A stretch of 64,000 bases of DNA, taken from the NCBI GenBank assembly GCA_014238905.1, contig JABAAE010000012.1, forward strand, positions 168,156 to 232,155. Reading direction: 5' to 3'. The notes under the pieces were generated by a model that was given only the letters and a program-made list of their open reading frames with translations, was not told the origin of the DNA and searched no databases. This DNA is from Planctomycetota bacterium. Lineage in GTDB: Bacteria > Planctomycetota > Planctomycetia > Pirellulales > Pirellulaceae. Numbering within the stretch: the stretch's first letter is position 1; each line of letters opens with the position of its first letter. Positions 1-9,543 of the stretch are shown one piece after another. The position numbers and the translations under genes are program-made.

Positions 1-1283
1 CTTGAGGTAAAGGACGTGCGGGCACCACCTCCTGCGTTGGACTCCATGGTTACGTCAGCGAATTTTCCGTTGCCAAGATTTTTCCAAAGCGTGTTGGGAG
101 CGCCTCCCTCTTCATCACCGACCCATCCGGCCCGATCTACGATCTGGCCGAAGTCGTGGGAACGAGCAACATAGATATCCAGAAGTCCGTCCAAGTTGTA
201 GTCGGCAACGGACATCCCGTGAGGGTCGAAACCGGCGGAGAATCCCGATTCTCTGGTGATGTCCTTGAAACGCAAGCCGCCAATGTTCTTATACATTTGT
301 TGACCCAAAACAAGGTCCGGAAAGTTGTCGTTGTCGATATCTACCCACCCAGCCAAAGCCGATTTTGTAATGCCGCTGGGGTTCCAGGTTTGCAGTCCCA
401 TCTCGCGACTGCGATCGACAAATCCTCCCTTTTCGGCACAAAGAAGAAAAGGGACACCGTTATAGGATGCGACGGCAATATCCAGATCACCATCGCGATC
501 AAAGTCCTCGACGGCAATTTGGAAATGGAATTGAGAGGTTTCCGAAAGTGGCAATTTCCAATTGTCGGGTAGGGAGATTTTTCTTAGACCGGACTCAGTG
601 GTGATCTCTTTCATTAGCGACTGTTTTGCTTGCACCATTGTCAAATCGGTCGTCTTCCATGCGGTGGCCGCTCCTCCATCGTGGATTTGCTCATCGTCTT
701 CATATTGGAAGCGGACTTGATGGTGGGAGGTAAGTTTTGCGGACTTTTTTGCCTCGTTTTCACCATGGACGGTCAATAGCAACTCTGTATCCCAGGTGTT
801 GGGTTGGCCGTCGACTGCGGTGATGTGAAGAACCCGCGTTTTTGCTCGCGTTATGGTTGCAAAAACTTCCAGGTGCCGATTCAGGAAATCCAATAATCCA
901 TTCACATCGGTTTGGATCGGATTCGGGCCACTCCATGTTTGCTCAGTGAATTCGCCGATTTCGCGTTGTTCACCGGTGGTTGACGACGGTACCTCAGCGA
1001 TCAAATCGTTGTGGACCAGTGCACCAATGGCCTCGTTGTCAGCAGTCACAATCGCCGCGGCCAGCGGTTTTCCAAAATAGTTTTCTATTTCAAATGTGAC
1101 GTGTTCGGCGTCCCATATGAACTCCTGTTTATCTTTGTCCAGTTCAAAGTCTTTTAAACTGGATCCCGATCCGGAGAACAAAAACCAAATGCCAACGCCT
1201 GAAACCAGTACCAATAGCATTAGGGGAATCAAGAGAGTTTTATTCACAATATGTTCCAACCGATGTGTCTGATTCGAAACCAT
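1..1283 (-). CDS. FG-GAP/VCBS repeat protein, C-terminus cut by window edge
   Basis: This minus-strand frame is open from an ATG at 1283 to the window edge, so the C-terminus is missing (427 residues visible). Near residues 16-38 there is one hydrophobic segment (LLIPLMLLVLVSGVGIWFLF), which I read as an N-terminal anchor. The middle part (about 40-230) has no recognised fold. From about residue 255 there are calcium-binding-like FG-GAP repeats: VEDFDRDGDLDIAVASY, GWVDIDNDNFPDLVLG and ADYNLDGLLDIYVAR, each with the DxDxDGxxD-type loop of integrin-like beta-propellers. The family is abundant in planctomycetes, often with an ASPIC/UnbV C-terminus, which would lie outside this window. It is probably a surface or periplasmic protein of unknown ligand. 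No clear ribosome binding site precedes the ATG. Confidence 0.8.
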   Translation of the reverse strand, partial: MVSNQTHRLEHIVNKTLLIPLMLLVLVSGVGIWFLFSGSGSSLKDFELDKDKQEFIWDAEHVTFEIENYFGKPLAAAIVTADNEAIGALVHNDLIAEVPSSTTGEQREIGEFTEQTWSGPNPIQTDVNGLLDFLNRHLEVFATITRAKTRVLHITAVDGQPNTWDTELLLTVHGENEAKKSAKLTSHHQVRFQYEDDEQIHDGGAATAWKTTDLTMVQAKQSLMKEITTESGLRKISLPDNWKLPLSETSQFHFQIAVEDFDRDGDLDIAVASYNGVPFLLCAEKGGFVDRSREMGLQTWNPSGITKSALAGWVDIDNDNFPDLVLGQQMYKNIGGLRFKDITRESGFSAGFDPHGMSVADYNLDGLLDIYVARSHDFGQIVDRAGWVGDEEGGAPNTLWKNLGNGKFADVTMESNAGGGARTSFTS

Positions 1284-1599
1284 GACATGTTGAACGCGGG
1301 ACGATTTTGGATCCCTGAATGTCTGTCATTACAATATAGCCGGTGTCGATTGGTCTGATACCCTGATCGAACAATTGGGGTCAAACGATTGCCGCGAATG
1401 GTTTTTCCTGCTTGGAGACGCAGTGGAAACCGATTCGTCCATTGACCGACCGCCCCTTTTTAGCATACGAATCTGAATGGATCATCGTTTAAATATTCGG
1501 AATAATGTTGGCAACTTTTTCCAATCCTCCGGCGAAAACGCAGCTCCCAAAAAGACTGGTGACCACGATTGAGTATTGAGTGGGCCAACCGTTTTCACG

Positions 1600-1626
1600 A
1601 AAAAAGCCGGTCGTGAAGACCGGCTT
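1600..1626 (-). terminator. Rho-independent terminator after the DUF1598 gene
   Basis: A 9-bp perfect stem (1604-1612 with 1618-1626) and a 5-nt loop are followed, on the minus strand, by a run of T (1605-1600). It lies about 60 bp past the stop of the gene ending at 1687, which fits a terminator for that transcript. Confidence 0.8.
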
Positions 1627-1686
1627 ATTTGTTGATTCGGTGACTTTGTCGATTTGCGGACCGCAAAAGCGTCCACTTTGCCCGAT

Positions 1687-3078
1687 TTAGTTCCACCACC
1701 ACTTAACATAATCATCGGGATTGGATTTCTCGCGATAGGCTGCGATTCCGTCGACTACTTCACTCTTGGCAGCGACTTGCCATGAGTCGACCTGAACACC
1801 GCCAGATGCGGTAATCATGAACCGATTCCCGATTTTCAGGACCGAAGCCTGAGTCGGCAGGAATCGTGGAACAGCCAAATCAAATGTCTTGTAATCACTG
1901 CTGGATGAAGTCAAAACGGGGATTTTCAGGCCCGCTCGTTTCAGCATTCCCTCTTTTTCCATCAGGGCAGCAACAACGCTCATGTCCATGATGTTTCGCA
2001 GGTCACCAAAAACCGGATCGGCGATCGCCAGTTCATTGAATTTGGTGGTCATGGTGTCGGCCCATTGCTGGGCAAATTTGTTTGCCGTTCCTGAGCCTTT
2101 GACTTGACCATTTTCGATGACATCGTCTTCGGTCATTGTTTTGACCCCTTGCCCACGAATTTGCCAGGTCAAACCATCTTCGCTTTTGGCAAGCGGATCG
2201 TAATGACAGGCCATCCACCAGCGTGGCATGCTTTGTCCCCTAGGATTCGCTCGCTTTTGGCGAAGCATGACCGGGTAACTGGGCAGACCATTTACATTGG
2301 ATGGAGCAAGATTCATCCCGATGCACTTCATCTTGTAGTCCGCTGCCACTAAGACTCGAGCGAAGTGACTGTTTTCTGGAACACCGGTTAGGGAAATGAC
2401 CTGATTGCCAATTGCTTCTTCCAGTTGTGGGAGAATATTGGGGTTGAACTGTCGTTGTTTTCTCATGACGGCTTCAAATGCTTTTCGACCCGCCGTTGTT
2501 GGATCAATCGAAACACTGATGCCATTCCCGGTTCGAGCATCGTTGACCGTTCTGAGAGCTACCACCAGGTCATCAAGATGCATCACTGGCATATTGGAAT
2601 GTTCGCCCACAACCCGACCGGCTTGGTCGACTTTCCAACCTTCGCCTGGACCTGCCAGAACAATGTCGTTCTGTTCAGGATAAATCATGATGTATTCAAT
2701 TCGCTGCAAACCGGCCAGAAACTGAACTTCCTCTGGAATCGTTCCCTTGTTGTTCTTTAACGCCGCCTGAACGACTTTGGCCAATCCCTTCAGCGAGACC
2801 ATTCGCATTTCGGTTTGATCGCGAAGGTCATTGTTGGCTGGTTTGACCCGCTTACGCAGTAGATCTGCCTGACTTTGAAGTAACTTGTCGGAAGCCATTT
2901 TGACGACACCTTGTGCGTCGATGGCGATACCGCCAACTTGATTCCCGAAAAACTGACCGTTACCACCGCCGTTGTTTCCGCCCAAGATTAAACCGAATAA
3001 CGGGTGTAAAACAAGCGCCATGACTGCGATGACGACAAGACCGATGGCTTTCGAGCGACTGCCGAAAGTTTTCAACAT
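1687..3078 (-). CDS. Exported DUF1598-type planctomycete protein
   Basis: This 463-residue protein resembles the DUF1598 family, known mainly from planctomycetes and without assigned function; I recall this from general sequence character, not from a search. An N-terminal hydrophobic segment (about 11-33, AIGLVVIAVMALVLHPLFGLIL) is followed by a glycine/asparagine-rich linker (GGNNGGGNGQ), suggesting a signal anchor and export. The body includes QRIEYIMIYPEQNDIVLAGPGEGW and ends in KWWWN. I chose the ATG at 3078 because GAGGAG sits 7 nt upstream; a TTG at 3093 in the same frame overlaps that site. The gene is transcribed alone, with a strong terminator downstream and a divergent regulator upstream. 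Confidence 0.65.
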   Translation of the reverse strand: MLKTFGSRSKAIGLVVIAVMALVLHPLFGLILGGNNGGGNGQFFGNQVGGIAIDAQGVVKMASDKLLQSQADLLRKRVKPANNDLRDQTEMRMVSLKGLAKVVQAALKNNKGTIPEEVQFLAGLQRIEYIMIYPEQNDIVLAGPGEGWKVDQAGRVVGEHSNMPVMHLDDLVVALRTVNDARTGNGISVSIDPTTAGRKAFEAVMRKQRQFNPNILPQLEEAIGNQVISLTGVPENSHFARVLVAADYKMKCIGMNLAPSNVNGLPSYPVMLRQKRANPRGQSMPRWWMACHYDPLAKSEDGLTWQIRGQGVKTMTEDDVIENGQVKGSGTANKFAQQWADTMTTKFNELAIADPVFGDLRNIMDMSVVAALMEKEGMLKRAGLKIPVLTSSSSDYKTFDLAVPRFLPTQASVLKIGNRFMITASGGVQVDSWQVAAKSEVVDGIAAYREKSNPDDYVKWWWN

Positions 3079-3289
3079 TGATTGACTCCTCAAATTTCAT
3101 ACGGCTCACTGAGTGAGTTCGCGCTTTGCCTCAATTCGATCCAAAACCGACGATAATCGGGTTTTTTAGCGAATACGCGACCCCTGTTCCCACAATGAGA
3201 ATCTGGTTCGGATTGATAAACGATGCTGGCCCTTAGAATCCGCGATTCTCGTTGTTTTTCGAGAATGTTGCAGATTTAAACAATACAAA

Positions 3290-3317
3290 TTCAGAATAAC
3301 TGTGGATTTGTTATAAT
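3290..3317 (+). promoter_or_regulatory. Extended -10 promoter upstream of the FHA regulator
   Basis: TGTTATAAT at 3309-3317 is a perfect -10 hexamer with the TGn extension. The -35 region (TTCAGA, 3290-3295, 16-bp spacer) is weak, as is common for extended -10 promoters. It would give a leader of about 95 nt before the GTG at 3420. The rest of the divergent intergenic region (3079-3419) shows no other convincing site and no -24/-12 sigma-54 element. Confidence 0.5.
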
Positions 3318-3419
3318 GCAAGAAACTAATCGCTTATGCTTAGTCTAGCGTCATATCGGCGCTAGTTACGCTACTTTTTTTGACTATTCCACCTATTTTT
3401 ACCATTTTGACATCGTTTC

Positions 3420-5447
3420 GTGCTGGCTTACCTAGTGATTCGTGATGGGACCAAATGGTCTGATGTGTTCCGGCTAGTACCCGGCCGCGCCGTAACGATC
3501 GGTCGTGCTCCTACCAATCAGATTGTGATTAAGGAGGAGCAGGCGAGCCGTCATCATGCCGAGATCTATTTGGAAGAGGGGAAATGGATTCTCCGTGATC
3601 TTGCCAGTCGTAACGGAACGGCCATTGGGAATGATCGGATTTATGGGGATAATCCTCTTAAACCGGGTGACATAATCCGAATTGCCAGGACTCAACTGGC
3701 CTATGTCCATGACCTTTCTCAAGCCTACGAAGAATCGACGATTCACTCACCGGCTTTGGGCAAGGAAACAGTCCTTGGCTTTGAAGTTGCTCAGCCTGTT
3801 CCTAAACCAAGTCGTGATACGGGGGCGGTGTTGGAACCGACCAACATCACCCATCGGCGTGGCGTGACCCGTTACTTGACCGGCGATTCAGATTCAGACT
3901 CCGATTCGTCCGGCGGGCAGATGGCCGCCCGGTTGTTTCGATTGTCGCATGAACTTGCCAATCAGCCGACCGCTATCACCATTGGCAATCGAGCCCTTGC
4001 AGGGCTTTTTGACGGTACAAATGCCGATGGAGGAGCCGTCCTCCTGCTTCCCAAGAAGAAAAGTGGTAATGACAAGCAGGAAGCTCCCGAGGTGCTTGCT
4101 TCGCGATCGGATTCGGATCACGGTTACCAACGGGTTTCCAGTTTTCTCTCCGCCACTGTTTTACGAGAGAGTGAAGCGGTCTTGGCAAGAGAGGTCAAGG
4201 ATGACAGTACCTTGGCTATCAGGGATAGCCATGGGGTCATTCAGGCGACCAGTGTCGTTTGTGCTCCCATTCGGATTCAGAATCGGACGGTAGGATTGTT
4301 GCATCTATACTCGACCGAGAATAACGGGATTCTCACACCCGATGATCTCGAATTTACGATTGCCGTTGCCGAAAATGTTGCGTTGGCTTTAAAGACATTA
4401 AGCAAGCAACAGAAGCTGGCTGATGACCTTCGGAATCAGTCCAAGGAACTAAAACAGCTTCGTGAAAAGCTGGGCGTAGAAAGCGAGATCATCGGTAGTA
4501 GCCAGGCGATGGTCAACGTTCATCAGCAAATTTCCAGGGCCGCTCCCAGCAAAGCAACCGTGTTGATTCGGGGTGAATCCGGCGTAGGTAAGGAGTTGGT
4601 GGCCCGCAGCGTGCATTTTTCGTCACCGCGAAACAAAGAACCATTTGTTTGTTTGAACTGTGCGGCCTTGTCGGAGTCCCTTTTAGAAAGCGAGTTATTC
4701 GGTCATGAAAAGGGGGCTTTTACCGGCGCGACCGAACGTAAATTGGGTAAGTTTGAGGCCGCCGACAAAGGAACATTGATGCTGGACGAAATTGGTGAAA
4801 TGAGCCAATCGATTCAGGCGAAGTTTCTTCGTGTTTTGGAAGGTCATCTCTTTGAAAGAGTAGGTGGAAACAAATCCATTAGTGTCGACGTCCGTGTCAT
4901 TGCAGCAACCAATCGCGATCTTGAAAAAGAGGTTACCAAAGGTAATTTCCGGCGAGACCTTTATTTCAGGCTTAATGTTGTTGAAGTTTGCGTGCCGCCG
5001 CTTCGCAAGAGAATCGAAGACGTCATTGAGATCGGTGAACATTTTCTGGAAAAGTTTGCTGCTGAAACCGGCCGCCGGATTTCTGGTTTTTCACCTTCGG
5101 CCTTAGAGGAAATGCAGAATTACCGTTGGCCGGGAAACGTCCGCGAGTTGCGAAATGTGATCGAGAGAGGTGTCTTGCTGGCCCGTGGTAATTACATCGA
5201 ACCAGAGGACCTTTCACTGTCGAATTTGACCACTGCCAGTGAGTCACAGGACGTTGGCCAGCGAAAAATGGGGCAATACCAACCCTGTTCACTTGCCGAT
5301 GTTGAGAAACAGCACATCTTGGCAACGTTGCAATCCACGGCGTGGAATAAGAGTCGCACGTCGAGCATTCTGGGTATCGAACGAACAACCCTCGATCGCA
5401 AAATCAAGCGTTACGACTTAGCTGATTTGCGACCGGAAAAGTCATGA
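3420..5447 (+). CDS. FHA-GAF-AAA+ sigma-54-dependent transcription activator
   Basis: This 675-residue bacterial enhancer-binding protein has an FHA domain where a receiver is usual. The FHA domain (about 20-95) keeps the phosphothreonine-binding set: GR (28-29), SRHH (43-46) and SRNGT (63-67). A GAF-like sensor follows (about 170-335), then a short coiled coil, then the AAA+ ATPase (about 355-590). The ATPase has Walker A GESGVGKE, an intact GAFTGA loop that contacts sigma-54, Walker B LMLDEIGE and RVIAATNRDL. A Fis-type helix-turn-helix ends the protein (about 635-670). It should activate sigma-54 promoters after binding a Thr-phosphorylated partner or itself after phosphorylation by a Ser/Thr kinase. 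The start is GTG. The last 4 bases overlap the start of the exporter gene, so the two are translationally coupled. Confidence 0.93.
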   Translation: MLAYLVIRDGTKWSDVFRLVPGRAVTIGRAPTNQIVIKEEQASRHHAEIYLEEGKWILRDLASRNGTAIGNDRIYGDNPLKPGDIIRIARTQLAYVHDLSQAYEESTIHSPALGKETVLGFEVAQPVPKPSRDTGAVLEPTNITHRRGVTRYLTGDSDSDSDSSGGQMAARLFRLSHELANQPTAITIGNRALAGLFDGTNADGGAVLLLPKKKSGNDKQEAPEVLASRSDSDHGYQRVSSFLSATVLRESEAVLAREVKDDSTLAIRDSHGVIQATSVVCAPIRIQNRTVGLLHLYSTENNGILTPDDLEFTIAVAENVALALKTLSKQQKLADDLRNQSKELKQLREKLGVESEIIGSSQAMVNVHQQISRAAPSKATVLIRGESGVGKELVARSVHFSSPRNKEPFVCLNCAALSESLLESELFGHEKGAFTGATERKLGKFEAADKGTLMLDEIGEMSQSIQAKFLRVLEGHLFERVGGNKSISVDVRVIAATNRDLEKEVTKGNFRRDLYFRLNVVEVCVPPLRKRIEDVIEIGEHFLEKFAAETGRRISGFSPSALEEMQNYRWPGNVRELRNVIERGVLLARGNYIEPEDLSLSNLTTASESQDVGQRKMGQYQPCSLADVEKQHILATLQSTAWNKSRTSSILGIERTTLDRKIKRYDLADLRPEKS

Positions 5448-6826
5448 TTCATTCCAACGATGACCTTGCCAAACTGTCAGCGGGCCCGGTTGATGATGTC
5501 ACTTCAACCGGCGGAGATCTCAAATGGCAAGATGCCTCCGGGGAGGGTTCGAAGGTCGATTCAGTATCCCGTCGTAACGAAGTGCTGACACCTATTGGCG
5601 GACGATCAGAAGAGGAGATGTTCATTTGCCAGTTGGCGGTGTCGCTTCACCAGTATGGAACAGCCAGTCATGAACTGGAGGATGTCCTTTCTGCCTGCGC
5701 TCAGCAACTCGATCTGGAGGCCGCTTTTTTTTCCACTCCAACAGCGATTTTTATTTCGTTCCCCCAGAGCAGGGAGAATCGAACTGTACTTCGGCGATTA
5801 TCGCCAGGTGAAATCGACCTCGAAAAATTATCCGCTGTCCATCAATTGGTCAGCCGGTTTCTAGACCTGCAGTGTAGCGTGGAATCAGCTCGAATCGAAC
5901 TGGAAGCAATCACTGAAGCGAAGCATTCTTTTTCCAATTGGTTATATCTGGTTGGTTTTGGCATCGCCAGCGGCGCTGTCGTTAGCTTCTTTGGTGGTGG
6001 TCATCGCGAGATTTTGGTGACCGCTTGTATTGGTCTTCTGATCGGCGGATTGGAATTGGTGGCCAGAAGCCATCAGGATTTTGGGCGGGCGTTTAGCGCC
6101 GTTGCTGCAATCATGGCATCGTTTACTGCGGTGGCGGTTTCCCGGCTGATGCCTGGCTTGAATTCGGATATCGTGACACTCGGTAGCCTGATTGTCCTGA
6201 TCCCTGGATTGACGGTGACCATGGCGATCAACGAACTTTCCCACCAGCACCTCGCATCGGGGACTTCCAGGTTGATGGGAGCCATGTTGCAATTTTTGAT
6301 CCTCGCCTTTGGAGTGGCATTTGGGCGATCATTGGGAAACCACTTTTTTGAGACGATTCCGCCGTTAAGCCACCCAGTCCATGGACTGGTTTTCTGGGCG
6401 TGTCTTTTCATCGCCCCGGTCACGTTTGCGATATTGTTCAGGACTCGAAAAGAAGATGTTGCCCTTGTGGTGGTGACTTGTTTGATAGGCTATTTTCTGG
6501 GGAAATTTGGCAGCTCTTGGATGGGAACAGAAATCGGTCCCGCACTCGGTTCGTTTGGTGTTGCGCTATTTAGTAACATTGTCTCACGCCTTTACCATCA
6601 ACCTCCTGCCTTGACGTTGGTGCCAGGGCTGATGTTTATGGTGCCCGGTTCGGTCGGTTTTCAGAGTTTGCAGGCCTTGGTGCAGCACGATACTTTGAAC
6701 GGGATGCAGTCAGCGTTTACCGTGCTGTTCGTTGCCGCCGCGCTGGTATCAGGATTATTGCTGGCCAATGTTCTGGTTCAGCCGCGGAAATGGGGCAAGG
6801 TTCGTGAGTCGCTACGGACCCCCTGA
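5444..6826 (+). CDS. Threonine/serine exporter family (ThrE-like) membrane protein
   Basis: This 460-residue protein matches the ThrE architecture. A cytoplasmic N-terminal part (to about 165) contains the family signature region around LHQYGTASHELEDVLSACAQ and FFSTPTAIFISF. About ten hydrophobic helices follow, arranged as a five-helix ThrE block and a second ThrE_2/DUF3815-like block with the family-type LVPGLMFMVPG. Members export small amino acids such as threonine and serine. The ATG lies inside the stop of the preceding FHA regulator (ATGA overlap), so expression is coupled to that regulator. The roughly 50-residue N-terminal extension is polar and not conserved in character. Confidence 0.85.
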   Translation: MIHSNDDLAKLSAGPVDDVTSTGGDLKWQDASGEGSKVDSVSRRNEVLTPIGGRSEEEMFICQLAVSLHQYGTASHELEDVLSACAQQLDLEAAFFSTPTAIFISFPQSRENRTVLRRLSPGEIDLEKLSAVHQLVSRFLDLQCSVESARIELEAITEAKHSFSNWLYLVGFGIASGAVVSFFGGGHREILVTACIGLLIGGLELVARSHQDFGRAFSAVAAIMASFTAVAVSRLMPGLNSDIVTLGSLIVLIPGLTVTMAINELSHQHLASGTSRLMGAMLQFLILAFGVAFGRSLGNHFFETIPPLSHPVHGLVFWACLFIAPVTFAILFRTRKEDVALVVVTCLIGYFLGKFGSSWMGTEIGPALGSFGVALFSNIVSRLYHQPPALTLVPGLMFMVPGSVGFQSLQALVQHDTLNGMQSAFTVLFVAAALVSGLLLANVLVQPRKWGKVRESLRTP

Positions 6827-6880
6827 ATGGGGATGGTGAGAATGGATAGTGTTTGCAATCAGTCTGCAGCGAGCGACTGG

Positions 6881-6909
6881 TTGATTGTTAAAAACGGTTG
6901 GCAGATAAT
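6881..6909 (+). promoter_or_regulatory. Sigma-70-type promoter
   Basis: TTGATT (6881-6886), a 17-bp spacer and GATAAT (6904-6909), correctly spaced ahead of the gene starting at 6977. It implies a leader of about 60 nt. Confidence 0.6.
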
Positions 6910-6976
6910 ACGACGGTTTGCTGGATCTGCTTTTCAGCAATGAGTTACACGCTCATTCCATCCAAGGATTACCTGT

Positions 6977-8044
6977 ATGAATCGTCTTTCCTTTCTCTGC
7001 ACAACATCGCTGTTATTGTTCGGTATTCAAGCTGTCCAATCGGCTGATGTAAAATTGACATCCATTGGGCCGATTGCATTTGGCGAAGATGGGGTCCTGT
7101 TTGTGAGTGATCCTCTTGCCGCGACGCTCTATGCGGTTGAAACTGGCGACAAGTCGGGTGACACCTCGATGGTGAAACTGTCCGTTAAAGGGTTGCGTAG
7201 TAAAATCGCTGGTATGTTGGGGGCATCGGATCCCAAGGCGATCCAAATCCATGACATGGCCGTTAATCCAAAGAGCGGTAATGTGTATCTTTCGGTTTCT
7301 CGTGGAAAAAACTCGATTGTTCTGAAAGTCGATTCCAAAACTAATGGAATTTCTGAGTTTGCAATAGATTCGGCCAAGGCAACCAAAACGTCTCTGCCCA
7401 ATGCGCCCAAGAGCCAGCAGTCTCGACGAGGAAATCCTCGCATGTCGTCGATAACCGATCTTAAATTTATTGATGGCCAGGTTTATGTCGCCGGCTTGTC
7501 GAACGAGGAATTTGCCTCCAACCTTCGATCGATCCAGTATCCGTTTGAAGAAGTAAGCACTGGTAGCAGTATTGAAATCTACCATGGCGCCCATGGCAAA
7601 TTTGAAACACGTTCCCCGGTGCGGACCTTTGCTGCCTACCAGATCGATGGAGAAACGAATTTATTGGCCGCTTATACATGCACGCCCTTGGTCAGAATTC
7701 CCGTGGCTTCTCTAAAAGAAAAATCCAAAGTGCGTGGTACGACAATCGCAGAACTTGGAAACCGAAATCGCCCTATCGATATGGTTGTTTATTCAAAGGG
7801 TGGCAAAGACTTTATCCTGATGGCGAATTCGGCCCGGGGTATTATGAAGGTAGACCTTGCAAAAGTGGCTTCTGAACAACCGATCACGACTCGGGTTGCG
7901 GGCGGGGGAACCGCTGGCATTGGTTATGAAACCATCCAGTCTATGGAGGGCGTGATGCAACTGGATGGGTTGAACAAGACCCACGCCGTTGTTCTGGTTG
8001 AAAAAGATGGCGCGTCGTTGATTCAGACGATCCAGCTTCCGTGA
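6977..8044 (+). CDS. Exported beta-propeller-like protein of unknown function
   Basis: This 355-residue protein has a clear Sec signal peptide (about 1-22, ending VQSADV). The mature part reads like NHL/SGL-type propeller blades: GPIAFGEDGVLFVSDPLAATLYAV, IHDMAVNPKSGNVYLSVSRG, ITDLKFIDGQVYVAGLSNEEF and IDMVVYSKGGKDFILMANS. No catalytic motif is visible. AAGGA lies 9 nt before the ATG and a good sigma-70-type promoter is at 6881-6909, so this is its own transcription unit. A perfect 13-bp hairpin follows at 8091-8119. Exact function is unknown. Confidence 0.7.
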   Translation: MNRLSFLCTTSLLLFGIQAVQSADVKLTSIGPIAFGEDGVLFVSDPLAATLYAVETGDKSGDTSMVKLSVKGLRSKIAGMLGASDPKAIQIHDMAVNPKSGNVYLSVSRGKNSIVLKVDSKTNGISEFAIDSAKATKTSLPNAPKSQQSRRGNPRMSSITDLKFIDGQVYVAGLSNEEFASNLRSIQYPFEEVSTGSSIEIYHGAHGKFETRSPVRTFAAYQIDGETNLLAAYTCTPLVRIPVASLKEKSKVRGTTIAELGNRNRPIDMVVYSKGGKDFILMANSARGIMKVDLAKVASEQPITTRVAGGGTAGIGYETIQSMEGVMQLDGLNKTHAVVLVEKDGASLIQTIQLP

Positions 8045-8090
8045 TAAAAGTTAGCTGAGCGACCGTTTAAGTTAGTCGACATTGGCATTC

Positions 8091-8119
8091 ATCAAGCTGG
8101 AGATCGTCTCCAGCTTGAT
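8091..8119. terminator. Perfect inverted repeat between convergent genes
   Basis: Arms of 13 bp (8091-8103 and 8107-8119) are exactly complementary around a 3-nt loop. It lies between convergent stops at 8044 and 8158. There is no T-tract of note on either side, so termination is inferred from strength and position. Confidence 0.55.
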
Positions 8120-8157
8120 TCATGGACGAGTTGTGTTGGATTGGCAACGATCAACGG

Positions 8158-9543
8158 TCACTTTTTTTCGGTTGGCTTCTGGTTTTCGGTCGGCTCCCCA
8201 TTTTTCATCGATTCGAGTAATCGTTTGGCTTCGGTCCGATGAACAAACGCGAGCTGACTTTGGATTGCCCTTGTGAGTAATTGTCGAGCCGCATCAGGAC
8301 GATTTTTTGCCTTGAAAATGGCTGCTGCATAATAGGCCATCTCCGGGCTTAGCTCTCCGCTGGTGATAATGCCCTGCATGAGTTGATCAGCCTGTTCGAT
8401 ATTTCCATTGCGGAAAAGGGCCCACGCTAACAGGGCAACGGCCTGTCGACCGCGTGTTGTGCGCAGGTCTTTGTTGGTATTGGCAATGACTTTCATGTGT
8501 TCTAGGCCCTGCACCCATTTCTTTTCTTCTGATTGCTTCAGCAATGAAAGGGCCAACCCGGCCACCGTTTCAAAATTTCCTGGGTGAGCTCGATAGACTT
8601 CCCGATAGATCGCCTCCGCTTTTTCGGGTTGGCCATCTAGTAGTTCTGCCGATGCCAGGAGCAATTGGGGGACCATGGGGTCTTTTTGCAGCGACTCTGA
8701 GGCCTTGGCACAGGATCGAGCCAGTTCGGTATCGCCAGTTGACAATGCCCAGCGACCCACGGCGATTTGGGTAGCGGCAGACTGGCTGTTTTCTCGCAAT
8801 GCCGAATTCATAGCCTGTCTGGCTTGATCGGAATCACCTTTGCGCTGGTGATAGAGACCCAGGGAGACATTCGCTGGTAGTTGGCCTGGATCGAGGACCT
8901 TGACGGCTTGGAGGGTCTTGGTTGCTTCTTTAATTTTGTCGATGTTAAGCTGAGCGATTGCCAAGCGTCTCAGCAGATTGACATTCTTTGGGTCGAATGT
9001 CCTCCACTGTAGCAGGTTGCTCTCGGCAAGCTGCCATAGGCCTCGGACCTCGTAGCTTTTGATCAGGCCATTGAAAGCGAGCTGGATTTGTGCTTTTTTT
9101 CGTGTTGAAATCCCGGTGTAGTTTCGCGCTAAACCGACTGCTTTTTCAAAAAGAAGTTCGGCCTCCGCCCAGTTGGTTGCCTTGAACTGGAGGTCGCCAA
9201 GAAGACTCCAGGCTTCGGGGTCTTCACGGTGTAGAATGACGGCTGACTGAAGAGCGTTCTTTCCGGCTTTCAACTGTTGACTGGCGAAACAGAGTCTTGC
9301 CAACATCACTTCCGGAGGGGAGATTTCGGGGTGCTTTTTGCTTGCCGCTTGAAGTAAGGTCAGCGCTGCGGCTGCGTTCCCTCGTTTGAAAAGGAGGATC
9401 GCATCATCAACATCCGGGTATTTTTGTGCTGGAAGTTGTAATGGCCGCGATTCGTCCTGGTTATTGTCCTGTCCTACCACTAGGGTATGAAGCCATAGAA
9501 AAGCCAAGGAACCCATTAATAGAAAAAAAAGTCGGTTCAGCAC
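8158..9543 (-). CDS. Exported TPR-repeat protein
   Basis: This protein of about 461 residues has an N-terminal hydrophobic export signal (MLNRLFFLLMGSLAFLWLH) followed by tandem tetratricopeptide repeats. They are recognisable from blocks such as AEAELLFEKAVGLARNY, LAIAQLNIDKIKEATKTLQAVKVLDPGQLPANVSLGLYHQRKGDSDQARQAM-like stretches and PEKAEAIYREVYRAHPGNFETVAGLALSLL. It likely scaffolds protein complexes at or outside the inner membrane. I prefer GTG at 9543 because it starts directly at the signal peptide; a TTG at 9561 would add six residues. The C-terminus is a short charged tail (PTENQKPTEKK). The gene stands alone. Confidence 0.8.
   Translation of the reverse strand: MLNRLFFLLMGSLAFLWLHTLVVGQDNNQDESRPLQLPAQKYPDVDDAILLFKRGNAAAALTLLQAASKKHPEISPPEVMLARLCFASQQLKAGKNALQSAVILHREDPEAWSLLGDLQFKATNWAEAELLFEKAVGLARNYTGISTRKKAQIQLAFNGLIKSYEVRGLWQLAESNLLQWRTFDPKNVNLLRRLAIAQLNIDKIKEATKTLQAVKVLDPGQLPANVSLGLYHQRKGDSDQARQAMNSALRENSQSAATQIAVGRWALSTGDTELARSCAKASESLQKDPMVPQLLLASAELLDGQPEKAEAIYREVYRAHPGNFETVAGLALSLLKQSEEKKWVQGLEHMKVIANTNKDLRTTRGRQAVALLAWALFRNGNIEQADQLMQGIITSGELSPEMAYYAAAIFKAKNRPDAARQLLTRAIQSQLAFVHRTEAKRLLESMKNGEPTENQKPTEKK

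Noticed and set aside
1482..1715. Minus-strand frame of 77 codons
   Set aside because: It overlaps the end of the DUF1598 gene and contains the terminator hairpin; no ribosome site or family character.
3079..3419. Search for a -24/-12 sigma-54 promoter upstream of the FHA activator
   Set aside because: No TGGC-N8-TGC-like pair with correct spacing was seen; an extended -10 site explains the start better.
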